Counted from the first letter of the stretch, positions 44,901-58,600 are shown. The stretch: DNA of 64,000 bases from Bolinopsis microptera (GCF_026151205.1 NC_087080.1:7171096-7235095), one strand, 5' to 3'. Notes: generated by a model not told the origin, from the sequence alone. Made by a program: numbers and translations.

Positions 44901-47900
44901 CGCCTGATACACGTGGGGATCTTTCTCACACACTGAAGTAACCCTGGCAAGCTGATAATCATTTAGACCAGATAGATCATGTTCAAAGTACACATCAGAG
45001 TGAGCACACTTGAAATTTTTTCGGTTCTTCGTTTCATTGAAACACACATTTTTTAGAAACCCGTCTACTGCTGTTACTGTACAATTTTCACCTGATTTCC
45101 TCAATTCGCTCACTATACTGTAATCTACACAGTCATGACAAGAACATTGCCTAATAGTGTTTCTACACTTTCCATGCCTCCAATGACTACAACACGGGTT
45201 CTCCCCGTCAGGGTCACACTCAGCAGGACTGTTATCAGGGAGGCAATACTGACTACCACATCTACCGTCATACCTCCACTTTCTCTTACCTCCTGATTCT
45301 TTCCATTCCCTATATATAAGACTGTAATCTACACAGTAAGTACAAGAACAGTGTCTAGTCGTGTTACCACACTCTGCACTCCTCCAATGACTACAACACG
45401 GGTTCTCCCCGTCAGGGTCACACTCAGCAGGACTGTTATCAGGGAGGCGATACCTTCTACCACATCTACCGTCAGACCTCCACTTTGTCATGGCTTCACC
45501 TGATGGAGTAAAGTATTGCATACTTTGCATTGTTTATACTGTCAACATGTACTTAATACCTATATATAATTCGGCTGTCCTGCATTAAATCATTGTTATA
45601 TTATTCTCGTGAAACGCCTTAATGTTGGAGGAGGAGGAATTTCCTCGGTTATTTCGGTTAATTGGTCGATAACAATTTGGATTAGATTGAATGGCTGTTT
45701 CAAATGCACTTATTTTCTTAAATAATAAGCTGTTCTTTGCAATCTGGGGAGACCGTGTACTTGAGCACATGACACGAAATCTGTTCATTGACACCTCAGT
45801 ACAGAAAGGTTTCATGAAGTGCCTGTCTATGTCTATGAAGTGTACTGGAGGAAAGTACAATACCTATGATGCAGAGTTTGTACTAAGCGAACAACAGGTG
45901 CCGTCCATTTGCATTATCCAAGCACCAATGAAGTTCCTAGGAATGTACATGTATGTAGATCTTGAGGTGAAGAAAATTCGATCTATGATTAAGAAGAAGT
46001 TGAAGACCTTTTGGAAACAACGTCTAATGATGAAATCACGGGTCCAATGAAGGCGTGGGTGTATAACCACCTCATCATTAGTAAGATGTCATGGGGGTTT
46101 ACTGTTTATAACCTACCCATCACATTTGTGAGAGAGCTTGAGGCACTGTGTAACAGATACCTTAAGAAGTGGCTAGGGATTGCGCATCCTTGTACCACCA
46201 CCGTCCTCTACAGGAGTAGAGACCAGAAAGGATTGCAGCTGAAAAACATCTGCACTGAGTACAAAGTCATCCAACTTATTAAGGGACACCAACTTTGTAA
46301 CTCTAGTGACCCCTACATCAAAAAAGTGTACTCTAACCATAAAGCTATTGCAGACACACAGAAGATGTGGTCTTATCCCAAAGAGCTGAAAGACCGTCAG
46401 CGCCAACTTTACTTCCAAGAGTTAGTTGGAAAACCTGCAGTTGGTACAACTGGCCTCGGGTATGGGACAAGATATGGGGACACATCAGAGAGGAAACTGC
46501 TAACCAACATGGTGAGGACCTTTGATGAAGAGACACTTATTTGTTCACTTTTTGACAAAAAGCGACAAAACCTCTTTCTCACATGGGAAAATACAATGAC
46601 ATTTAACACCACGTGGAATGACCTTATCTATCAACTTAGTCCGGAACTGTTAAAGTTTCATGTCAATGCTATCCATGACACTGCGTCAACACCTAGCAAC
46701 CTAAAGCTTAGGAATAAAGCCGTTTCAGGAAACTGTAAACTCTGCAGCAAACAAGGGACACTCAATCATATCCTCACGTTCTGCAAGGTTGCATTAAGAC
46801 AGGGACGTTTCAGCTGGCGCCATGATAAGATTGACGCGTTTAATTCCGACATCGCCAAGGAATCGAAGAGGGCACCCACCGTCGGTCTTTCACAAGGCAG
46901 GCAATAAGCGCGAGAAGGTTACCCTAGCTGACCCAACTCATCATAAGACCCAAAGATATTTCTTCTCAGATGCCAACGACTGGAAGATAATATTTGATGA
47001 GGATGAGAGACAGAGGAACTTGCCGCAGCACATTGCAGCTACACCACTAAGACCTGATGCAGTGATCTATTCAGATAAAGCAAAGAAGGTGTATCTAATG
47101 GAGCTGACTTGTGGAAATGAGCAGAACTTTGCTGATCAAGAGAAGCGAAAGATGAAGAGATATCAGCAGCTGACAGAAGAGATAGAAGTCAACGGATGGG
47201 CTTGCAAGCTCCAGACAGTAGAAGTGGGAGCTCGAGGCATTTACAACTATAGCCTCCCAACCTTTATGAACCACCTGAACGTAAAGAACAAAGAGAAAAA
47301 GAAAGCCTACATGAAGATCGCTGAGATCAGCCTGAGGGCATCGTATACCATCTATTTGTCCAGAAACACTACCATATGGACAGATAATTGGGAGTTAGTC
47401 AAGAGACCAGTAATAGCATAGTAGGAGCGTAGAATGTTTGGGCCCAGAAAAACATGTTTAATACCGCTATGAACCCGTCATAAGCCGGGGACTACTATGA
47501 AAGTGATGATGCTGTGTTGTTGAAAGACCTTCGACCAATCAAAGATGTACCTCGGCCTCATCACGCCAAGCAGTTATGCTTGTAGGTGAATATACACTTA
47601 TAGAGTACAACAACTTTATAACACTCCATAGAATATTATTATAGAATAATAGAATTTCCTACCTGATCCTGCTTCCTTTCGTTCTCGACTACTAGTAGTA
47701 TATCTTAATATACTACTAGAAGTATAATGCGGAGAAGAAGAAGAGGTTAATTGCTCTTCACTTCGAACCTTTTCTTCTTTTTGTCCACCTGTATCACCTG
47801 GATCAAAATTGTTAATCAAGTATCCTAAGCTATAATTGTGACAACTGTTGCCCGTTAAGAATAACGTTAATAGATAATCCATTATTGTGTTGTTTGCCCT

Positions 47901-50900
47901 GAGACCATTTTGAATTATATTTTTCCGTTTTCTATGCCAATCAGCTATCTTGCTGAATTAATTACTAGAATGCCCTTGATAACAGGGAGGAAGCTAATAG
48001 TATTCTTTGATAGTCAGTTTTTATCGTATCACAATCGAAGATACAGACCATTAAAATGTAACTCGCACTAAACACTACGTAATTATTAAATCATTTATTA
48101 AATCAAAGTTCTAAACAAGGGATAGTTTAAAAAACAACGCCCAAGTCTAATCTTTCCCTAAAATAAAAACTAAAAATCAAAAACTTCATTGCAATTCCCG
48201 CCAATATCTCTTGTCATACGCTAAATTACGGAGATAATGCAGGTCAAAGATATTATTCAAATAAATATTTCTTTTACATAAATCATGCACAATCAGCGAG
48301 AATAGATTGCTTTGGGGTCTTCCTCTTCTCCCTGGTAAGTCCAGTGTATTGATGGCAAAAATGAGGGAAGAAAACGCTGGTCCGTCAAAAGGACCCCTGG
48401 GTACTTTATATTCAAAATAGTGCGAAGATGTCTGCGGTGAACAACATCTAGTTTTTCAAGGAATATTTTGGGGACGGCCCAACAGGATGAGTTGTACATA
48501 AGAACCGATACGACTAAAGCATTGTACAGTATTAGACGTTTGTTTAGGGGCAGTTTATCACTCCAGGCCTTCTTGTAATTGTTGAAAGAAGCATATCCCA
48601 GGTTTATGCGACGCTGAATATCAGCTTTGCTACACAAGGCATACCCTAGAGTGATACTTTTCCTCCATGCTTCATTCCCTGACACTAATTTTCTATCACT
48701 GTCGACTTCACCCGTACTAGCTAAATAAACATGAGTGAAGTCCGTTTTGTCTTCATTGACAAAGAGGTTCCATTTCTCGAGTATAGCTGTTGCCTGGGGC
48801 AAAATAGCTCTCAAGTTGTCTTCCTCTTCATCATTGAAGTCAACATCATCAGCATATTCAGTGTCAAGTGGAAGGCCAGCAATAGTAATCGGGGGAATTG
48901 GCCTATCTAAACTGATTGTTATAGTCCATCTAAGTTCATTCAAAGCACCAGCCAAGACACTACGTAATATGACAACAAAACCGATCAAAAAGCCCCTACA
49001 ATAATCCTTACACCTGCACCTGCGCGTTTCCACCCGCTTTAATATGCAACTACCTATTCCTCATCAAATTTGCATGTGGTCGGTCAGACGACACAGACAG
49101 ACAAACTAGAGAAACTTTTGAATGATAAGTTAAATCATTAATTGCAGCCAAATTCTAAATATTTTTTGGCGCTTCAAGCTACAGCCTGAATTTTTTTTTG
49201 CTGTTTCAAAATGAATTTCTTTTCTTAAATATTTCAATAAGATTTCTAACCTGATCCTGTTTCCGTTTGTACGTGATTACTAGTACTAGAATTCGGCACA
49301 GAAGAGGTAACTTTCTCGTTTTGTCCACCTGTATCTGCACCTGTATCAAAGTTGTTTAATAAGTATACGTGTTGGGCGCTCAGAATTGAATTTACTTTAA
49401 TGCGGCCGGTTTCGACTGAGCGAGTTCATACTTTTGCACTGTTATAACTTTTTCACCGTTTATACTTTTGCAATTCAACTGCGACAGTGAAGTCCCGGCC
49501 GGAGGCACGGGTCACACTAGTGACTAGTGTATTCATAATATGAACACATTATTAGAGGCTTATTTTCAGTTGGGCCCTGGCAAGTGCCCTTGGACTTTGT
49601 TCCTATGATATTAACTATGTTAGGTTATGTATATATATCTATATTATATTTTAAACTTGACGAAATTTCCCCGGCAACGGGGACATAGAAGAAAAAACAC
49701 CGAAAATCGACCTCAAAATGACCCTCTGGTGATGCCAAACCCAGCTCGCAAATGGAGTTGAAACCTCACCATTTTTAGCAGGGTTGTAGAAAAAGGATAG
49801 GAATAGGCTATAGCATTCTTAGAATTTTGATTTAGGCTTTAGATTTTTTATAATTAACGTCGGAAGTGAGGTTAAATAATCGTTAGAATAATGGCGTTAT
49901 TTAAGCAAAGGTTTACTGCGCTGTTGCGTAGCAACGATAAAAATGCACGTGCGCGAGCAACCACAGATTAACAACGCGCGTTGTTATGCTGTATGATACG
50001 TCATAATTTCAAAACTAGCTCACATTTACGCTCACGCTATGACTTCTTATAACTTTGTTTGTGATTGCAATATTTTGATGCAGTAAAAAGTATCGATACT
50101 TTTTTTTCGATACTAAATTCGCTAGAGCTACACACAATGCTGACATGACGCCGCGCACACACAATCAACAAAAATATTGTTGTTTTCTAATTACGCAAAT
50201 AACTTTGCGCAGTTAAACATTTTAATTGCCTGGCAATAATTCAATTGACTGTCATTCTCGATTGAAATATCAGAGTTTCACAACTAGCTCACATTTACCC
50301 TCATGACGCTATACCTATATATATTTATAACTTTGGTTGTGATTGAAATTTTTTGATGCGGTAAAAAGTATCGTTTTGGGGCTATATGATGAAGAGAAAT
50401 TAAAACATAACTGATGCTTAAAATTTCCTCGAACAAAGCTTTCGACTAGCGGCGGGTTTCTAGTATTATATATGTATATAACTCCGGTTATGATCAATAT
50501 TTTTTGAAGCAGCAGTTTCTGGTAACTTTCACTGTTTTCTCTCAGATAAAATAGTGTTCAAGCTTTTTTGTTTCTGGAAAGTGCCCGGTAACTTTCGAAA
50601 TAAGTAATTTTGGGTTCAAAAGATTGGGTTAAAATCAAAATTTGGCTGTAGTTAGTAATACAATAGTTCCTTTTGATAGAGTGAGACTCCCAAGATCCTC
50701 GTAGTTGTGTCATTGGGAGTAAGGGACCCGGAGTAACGGGGAAAGAGGTCTAAAATAGCTAAAATTGGGCTTATGGAATATGTATGTTGTAGCCAACATT
50801 AGATCAATGTTGGCTACATGTTGGTGGCAGAATTTTAGTTATTCCTGGCACACACTTGCTTTTATAAGTTATAAAATTACAGATCATGTGATTTAAACAG

Positions 50901-51418
50901 AATCCAATTGGAAGCCTTGTATTTCTTAGTTCTTACCTTGTTGTCCTTTGCCGGGATCGTAGTCTGGATCGTAGTCTCTCATAACATCTCCATTTTCTGA
51001 AACATAAATTAGCAACAACTGAGTGCAATTAAAGAAACGATTAATGTAGAATTTATTATATTTCACTTCTTCATAGTTTGTTCAACTTTGTGTTAGGTTG
51101 AGATGAACGGAATTTCTTACTTGTTCGTTTTTCCCCATCAATATCATGTCCAACTTCTTTTTCTTCTCCTGATTTACCTGGAAAATAATGATATCACTTA
51201 TCGTAACGTAATTTGTACGGATATTCTCTGTTACTAGTATTTCATTTAACGTTGGAAATGTACACGAATAAAGCTGTCGTGCAAAGTATGCACAACGTGA
51301 ATATAATGACAGATTAGATAAAATCTGTTTAATTAATTTCAAACATCATACCTTGAATTTGACTTGAGTAACCCTGAACTAACAAGATCAGTATTACGAT
51401 CAAAAGTTTAACATCCAT
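41931..51418 (-). CDS. Large LDLa-containing GPCR, relaxin-receptor-like 7TM, no LRRs (6 exons)
   Basis: Six exons, all split in phase 1: 51418-51352, 51177-51121, 50996-50937, 49340-49251, 47797-47663 and 45499-41931, giving about 1325 residues. Exon 1 is a signal peptide (MDVKLLIVILILLVQGYSS). Exons 2-3 are charged; exons 4-5 are a duplicated Ser/Thr linker pair (TGGQ...GSG). Exon 6 opens with two Cys-rich repeats (DGRCG...AECDPDGENPCCSHW...CSC..CVDY), then a long ectodomain with LDL-receptor class A signatures (DGVWDCNDGSDE, DDCGDMSDEANC, DGIYDCFDLSDEC). The 7TM domain fills the last 400 residues, with TDFLCWVPF in TM6 and LNSVINPLIY in TM7 as in RXFP/LGR-type receptors. The TM3 DRY site reads SIIRMYG. 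It is probably a G-protein-coupled receptor for a peptide or extracellular ligand. Leucine-rich repeats, usual in RXFP, are not seen. Confidence 0.87.
45691..47421 (+). pseudogene. 5'-truncated non-LTR retrotransposon with restriction-like endonuclease (R2/NeSL/CRE-type)
   Basis: Three frames (45691-46050, 46011-46907, 46822-47421) form one C-terminal retrotransposon fragment broken by shifts near 46030 and 46870. The first part has PMKFLGMYMY, typical of the end of the reverse transcriptase domain. The second carries CKLCSKQGTLNHILTFC, a CCHC knuckle (C-x2-C-x7-H-x4-C). The third has RPDAVIYSDKAKKVYLMELT, matching the R/KPD-x(12-14)-E endonuclease core, followed by MKRYQQL. This CCHC plus REL endonuclease order defines the early-branching site-specific clades. 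The palm with the YxDD box is missing. It lies inside intron 5 of the large receptor, in antisense orientation. Confidence 0.82.
48293..49033 (-). pseudogene. Non-LTR reverse transcriptase fragment (palm and thumb)
   Basis: A 246-codon frame contains the catalytic box LDTEYADDVDF, then NLFVNEDKTDFTHVYL, ADIQRRINLGYASFNNYKKAW and VSVLMYNSSCWAV, with LRTILNIKYP near the end. This order is typical of non-LTR reverse transcriptases after motif C. Motifs 0-4 upstream are missing and the C-terminal residues drift out of homology, so it is a fragment. It sits in intron 4 of the receptor, on the same strand as that gene. Confidence 0.8.
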
Positions 51419-52666
51419 TCCCGTTCAACCTGATTTGCTGAGTCGTTGTCTTTAGAATTTAGCTAATACAAAATGTATATTGTGTTAACGAAAACATTTC
51501 ATCAAGAAACTAACTACAATGATATGCAAAAAAAGGAAACAGCTTGATTAAAACTAAAAATGCTTAAGCAAAGACGGTCAGGCAAACAAATAAAAGCCTA
51601 AATCAGTTTGACAATCGTTCACTCAACGGTTTGGTCATTTAAATGATTATAATGAAAAACGTTAAATAATTTATGAGGAACTGCAATCATGATTGTATTA
51701 GGTATCGCCTACGAACGTTTAAACGGTCAGATTTTTGCGTAAGGGATCATTCACACATAACTTAAGCAAGCCTAGAGGAGACAGGGTTTGGAAGAGCTCT
51801 GTGTAATTTCTACACTATGTTTTAATTTTAAATGGCTTACGGGGGGAAGGGAGGAGTAACATCTAGCTGAGGGGGTTGAGTCTAAAATTACTAACATCTG
51901 TCTTGGTGAGGGGGTTACATTATACGTGTAACTCATTATCAGCAGGCTTATTTAGCAGTTTAAAGATTTCTTAAAAGGAAAATAAATACTAATGGTCGTT
52001 TGAACTGAGATTATTGATGGTTTGAAACTGTGTGAACACACCTCAGTTAAATTCGTCACCAAATAAATAGTAAATACCCGCACTGGATTAATACCCCTGA
52101 TCTAAACCTAGGTAACCGTAAAGTCAGCGACTGCGATATTCTGAGCGCCAAATTTGTCTCGTGAACATCTAGGCAGTGTGTGATTGGTCTAAGCACGTTA
52201 CCAATTACCGAAATCAGCTGCTGAGTAGGCTGAGATATTTTAGGAAGAATCTCTTATTTTTTGGCAAGTCTAAATCCGGGTGATTATTTATCACATCGTT
52301 AGGTTTTGATTCAAATTTACACATGAGTAGATCCAATTCTTCGAGCTAAGCTTTACCTCAACCTGACTGTGAGTGTTGGATATACCGTACATGAGCTAAT
52401 CTAGCTCATTTCTGAGGTAGTGGTTCTGATAAATAGTAAGGTCATAAACAAAGTGCTAAATCACTGCCCAGTGCCCTGTTCTTACCCGAAATCATTGAAA
52501 TTTTCGAAAAACAAATATTCAATCATCACCAAATACTGACTATAAAAACTGACAAAAATGTTCTTAATACCTGACAATAGGAACAATTATTATGGGTAAA
52601 CTGCTGGAATTTTAAACAAATTCGTCTGTTACACGCCAACCTAACATATCTATTAACTCTCTTCAG
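51419..52666. promoter_or_regulatory. Head-to-head interval between receptor and 52.7-kb gene, possible bidirectional promoter
   Basis: The receptor is transcribed leftward from 51418 and the next gene rightward with its first recognised exon at 52667. About 1.2 kb separates them, and must also contain at least one upstream exon of the rightward gene, since exon 52667 starts behind a good acceptor in mid-codon. No TATA box or other core element is convincing. Confidence 0.35.
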
Positions 52667-55600
52667 ATCTATCAGAGGATGGCTACCCTGTAACTACCAC
52701 CAGAGAGAGACGGGATTACAGAGGCCTTGTCAAGGTGCACAAGAGCAAGAGGAAGTTGCCGGATCTTCCCACCGATCCTAAGATGAGCATCTTCAACAAC
52801 ATCGACAGGCTTGGAGGTGGGTTTCTAGTTACATGAATACTTGTAATTTTATTTTTTCCCTCTTGTATTGTGGGTTCGTATTGATCTCCCGAGGAATTTA
52901 ATATGCGGATATTCAGTAGGGACTCGTTTGGGTCGAATATTTCCTAGCGGAAATCTACAGGAAAGAAAACCCACAAGCAAGCTACGATTGCTGAATAAGT
53001 GTTACTAATCTGTATTTTCCGATCAACCATCGTATGGAAGCATGAAGTCTGTACTCTGTGCGTGCCCGTAGTGAATATCATTCAGCTATGCGGACTCTCG
53101 GACCATTCCACAGCGGGGTCTACTGACCCAACCATTGCTCGACCGGGGCCCCGGCAAAATGGAAGATTTCCCGGCCAAATGTCGATGGCCAACCCCGGCC
53201 CCGGCTAGATTGGGGATCCCCGGTTAAAATCCCGCCCCCGGTAAAAAGTAGATCCTGAACCCACCTCAGACAAAATTGTAGTAGAGTCCGTATGTGTTAA
53301 CGGCGAATTTGAGTCCGCCATTAAAATTGCATATTCTATAAGGAGGAGCTGTACTTCATTGCCGTCCAAACACTCAGTAGCGAACTTTGTTAACTTTATT
53401 TTAATATCCAATATTCTCGAAACATAACAATTTTTAGTATGATGTTCAATATTCCACAATCTACACCCACACACCCTCCAGTGCTAGAAGCGGAGCTGGA
53501 TGTGAAAAAGTTGGAGGTAAAGATCCGGAGACAGCGTCAGAAAGTAGCAGCAGAGTTCAGATCCCTTACTCCGGATCAGAGGCGGGAACTGGTCGTGGAG
53601 AGCCCTTACGTGAGTTTAAATTTCAATAACGCGGGAAATATTGCGCTCTATCCCATCTGCACTTGGAAACTGTTTATCTCTTTTTTAGTATTCTTCGATG
53701 AAAGATTTTATAGATCTTTTGCGATTCAACTATGAAATCAAACCATTAAATTCAACCCCACCATTTACTAATTACACTACTAATTAGCTAATTACACAAC
53801 ACCCATTAACCAATCTTCATCTCTATAATTTATTATTAATTTCTCTCCTGATGGTAAAACAGTAACTATGACTTCAGCTTCAAAAGCAAATCCAGCGAGC
53901 AATGAAGAGCAGGGTAGTTAATCGGAGCAGCACAATCGCAGGTCTGGTCTTACTGTTATTATACCTTATAATTAACTAATTGCTTGAGTTAATTAATTCT
54001 CACAGTCATTATCCCTTAACATTAATCACGGTTTTATCACATTTATCCCAAAACGTGCGTACTTTTTGCTGGTATCTCCTGACACTATGTATTCCATAGA
54101 TATCTCAACAGAATCAGAAGACAGCACAACCCCAGTATCAGCCCAGAATTCCATAGCAGCATCGCCGTGTAGCGCGACGTCATCACCATGCAACGTGACG
54201 TCATCATTTAACCGCGATACGTCATTTTCATCCTCTATCAGTACAGTGACCTGCAGCACACCCAAGCACTCGCCGCCGGAACCCCCAGATATCCTGTTCG
54301 ACTCAACGCTGGATTTGGACGATTCACTTGGCGTAGTGACGTCATGTAACGACCTCATAGGGTCCCAGAATATAGCCCGGTCTACGCGGAGTCCGCTACC
54401 TTTACCACAAACACTAGGTAAGTAGATATCAGTATACAAACACTAGGTAAGTAGATATCAGTATACAAACACTAGGTAAGTAGATATCAGTATACAAACA
54501 CTAGGTAAGTAGAAATCAGTATACAAACACTAGGTAAGTAGATATCAGTATACAAACACTAGGTAAGTAGATATCAGTATACAAACACTAGGTCAGTAGA
54601 TATTACGTACTGGACATGTGTACTACAGTACCAGTCTTATCTGTGTAGTGAAGTATCGGTGTAGTGAAGTATCGGTGTAGTGAAGTATCGGTTCGAATAG
54701 AGAGTGATTGTTTGTAGATTCCTGTTTTGGTAAAATCCTTATTTTTGTTCCTCGTCTCAGTTTCATGCCGTGTTCCATTTTTTCGTAGTTTTAAAGCTTA
54801 GTGACACAACTTTTTTTCAGAGGACGAGATAGTTTCAATTTGCTCGTCAGGTCCAGATAACCAGTTCAGCACTCCAACCACAACCCCCACTCCCCAACCC
54901 TCCTCCTCCTCCCCTTCACAAGAAACAGTTATCATTAGCACCAATCCTCTCCCTCAAGTAACTACTTCAGACAAACTGTCCTCTCAAAATGACATGCCAT
55001 CCCCACCACCATCAGATATAAACTCCAGCCCTGATCACCAGCCACAGATTAGCTTGGTTGATGAGCCGCTCATATCGCTGGACGAGGAAGAACTGCCACC
55101 ATATTCCGAGCATGATTTGACTTTTGTAACACCCCTCCCGCCTTCGCTTCACAGCTCGTATTCTACTGAAGCACTGGAGATCAGTCATACCCCAACTCAT
55201 GATCAGCCCAAAAAAGTGTTGTCAGACAGTCAAGTCAGTGTGGTCAGTGTACACACGCCTGTCAGTAACCATGACGACCAGGTCGCGCAGCAACCCTGTG
55301 CGCGGCGTGCCGAGCTGTGTACTCCCATACATTCTGTTTCACTTTCAGCATCCGACAGCCAGCTTCACAAGTAAGTTAACATCCGACACGAGAGCAACAT
55401 ATTTTAACATCATGTTTTTTATCTAATTCAAAACACTAATATACTGTCTCCAAACCCCAGTAATTTTCCAATATTATAAACCTATTTCACGTTGTCATGA
55501 CTCAGTGATTGTCTATCTCATGAGTTGTTATAGAAATTCAAAACACGGTTGTCTCCACTAGGAAGAAGGTAGGAGAGCAGGAGGAGAGTTACGAGAGGGC

Positions 55601-58600
55601 ACAGAGTGTCCCGTATGGTATAGAGAGGAACAGTGCATCCGACGTAGAGAACATCCTCGCTAAGAAGTTCATAAATCAGGTACAGAATCGATATTAACAC
55701 CTAGTACCATCTTTTTTAGCTCGAATAAACTGAATATTCTATTTGATTGTCTTGAAGGACACTAGTTAGACAGTACGTAATTCGGGTTGGGGTGTTGTGT
55801 TTACATGATCTGGCTTAGTTCGGACACTATGGCGCATCTTTGATACCTTTTATCTTGGGTATAGATTCTGCTACCATCATTACAAAGAGGCCTACTTCAA
55901 ATGTTAATATTTGAGAAGACGCTTCATAGTGGAATGTTATTAACGTTAAAGTGATAACTATGTTTTCAGAAAAAGAGCTATAGCAGTAAGTCTATCTCGG
56001 ATAAGCTGGAGGAGATCCAGTCAAAACACTCTCCGAGATCCTTCCTTAACAACTCTTGCTCACAGGTCAGCAAGTCACTGTTTTACTGTCAAACTTGTTC
56101 ACTTTCAAACAGTATTTTAACTTAACTTTTACTTTATTTTATTTTACTTTTATATTGCTTCATGTTTCACTGTTCGCTGTTTTTCACTAATCACTATCAC
56201 ACTGTTTCACTATCACACTGTTTCAATATCACACTGTTTCACTATCACAATGTTTCACTATCGCAATGTTTCACTATCAAATTTACAACCCAGGACGTGA
56301 GTTCGTACACTCTATCATACGAGGATAACTTAGGAGATATTGGCAATCTTGTGGACGTGAATAACCTGTATGATGACGTAATAACAAGTGACGTCATCAA
56401 CGGTGAGGCCGTGGAAACGGATGCTGGATGCAAAGTCGCGGTACAGCTGGATTTCGGTTAGTTGCTTGCACTGGCTTAGTGATATGTTGTTTATTATAAC
56501 CTTTCAATTATTATCTGCTTTTATCTAATCGTTGTCAGTTGGGGTGTAAGATCTTGTAGTTTCTGTTTTCTGTTCAAGAAGTCATAGAATTGTGTAGAAC
56601 TTGATTTTTTTGGGTATAAAGACTTAAGTATCCAAGATGAAATCATAATAACACTAGACATAACAGTTAATAATTTGGACGATCCCAAATTTCGATTCTT
56701 GTTCAACTGGTTCTTCAAAATTGCAGCCGAATTTTCGGTCTTATCATCCGATGTTTTTTCTGACCCTATCCGTCTCCTCTCAAAACCATGACGAAATAAT
56801 TAAGGACATAAAACGTAAGCCCGAAATCGGTATTTCAAAATATAATTCTCTCGGATTAAAGTGTTTTATATAGCTGCAAGATAATCTAATGACTGTATAG
56901 CTAGCTATCTGTAAAAAGTAAAGATAATATCTGTACTGATAATTGTTTGATTGTTGGAAGGTCTATTATGCCATATTGCTTGGGTAAAAGCAGACAAAAC
57001 ATTAGTCATTATTCATTTTGTACATTATCAACGATGGGTGGGACGATTGTTTACTTCTCCATTATTTCACAGTTATATACAGACACATTGATAGTAGTTT
57101 GTTCACGTGTCTCTGGCACCTGAGCTGAGAATTATCCCACGTTTTTATTTCCACTTTCTATATCCACTCTCCATACTCTCCTACCAGTTTTTATAATTTT
57201 ATCATAGTCAGATATGAGAGATGTCAACTTTTATATCCTAATTTTATATCCCACATTTACGTACCTTATGCCTTTTTCCCAAGTGAGCTCAACTAATAGT
57301 AATCTAAAGTGCGTTGGTGTAAACATGAAGATCCCATGAAATACCCGATTCAAACCGCAAATCAGCCTTTGTTTTAACGAGCCGTGGAATTTCAATCTAT
57401 TGTTTTGTTTCTCAGCTCTTCTTCTCAGTTTAATTGGTATGTGACTGCTTGATTATCTGTTACACTTACATTCTAAGTAGAGCTATATACTTTGCTTTTC
57501 AGGAGATGTCATGTTTTACATTTTAATTGTTTCGTTCAGTTTTAGTCTCCGGTCTTGTTCTGAAGGGAGGTGTTTTTCAGATTTTACTTTTTGTCTCGCA
57601 CCGACCAGAAAAAAATAACTTTACAAATTTGCGGCTTTTGAAAATTTCTCCATACTTTTCCGGTCCGAAATTTGTCCATGTTGCTGAAGTTAGACAAAAA
57701 CGTATAGATTACACAGTACACATCCTATTCAATGTACATTTTTGTCTGATTCCTGAGCTATCATATCGGATTCAGATGTATAATGCTTTTCATACAAAGT
57801 TACAACAAAGTCTTCATGTTATGTATCCTGGGTTTGGACAGGATATTACCCGTTTAAAATATTTCCATCACGTTACATAATTCTGAAATATATACAGTGT
57901 ACACTGTATACACAGTACACTGTATATACACTGCACCTCAATCGTGTAACACAATTACACTCCGTGTACTAATGACGTAATTCCTTTTCTGAACTGATTT
58001 AAGCTGGATTAAGTTCCACATGGGTAATATACAGTGTACACACATGACATAACTTGTTTACACAGTCCACCATCCTGACCTTCCGTACTCCAGACAATGT
58101 TAACTGATTGTTTATGTTGCAGTGCTGTAGCGTCACCTCACAATTGTAGGCGAAGCTTTTTATTTGTTTGGCCAACAGCTACAGTTTGGACTATTTCTGC
58201 TTCTCCCTCCTATTTTTTTGGTTCGCATACTATCGTTTCAGTTTTACTGGTTCTACCATTTCAGTTTTACTGGTTCCTAGGCTACCATTTTGGTTTTACT
58301 GTTTCCTAGGCAACCATTTTGGTTTTACTGTTTCCTAGGCAACCATTTTAGTTTTACTGGTTACTTGTTAAAAATCGTTAATTTTAAGCCCTTATTAAAG
58401 CTGTTGTGGTAAAGCATTTTGGTCGACACCGACATAAAGAGAGCTATTGTCTGGCCGATAAACTGCAGGGCGTTGCCCTCAATACAGCCTGTTAGTTCCT
58501 GTACCTGTTAGCGTACACAATATATATTATATATATATACCCCTAATTAAGAAGGGATTTTAACCTGTCGACAGCTAGTTTTTATTGAGATGCAGGGTTG

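Noticed and set aside
42007-45860. Plus-strand frames within the receptor exon
   Set aside because: They are antisense shadows of the 3.6-kb receptor exon on the minus strand.
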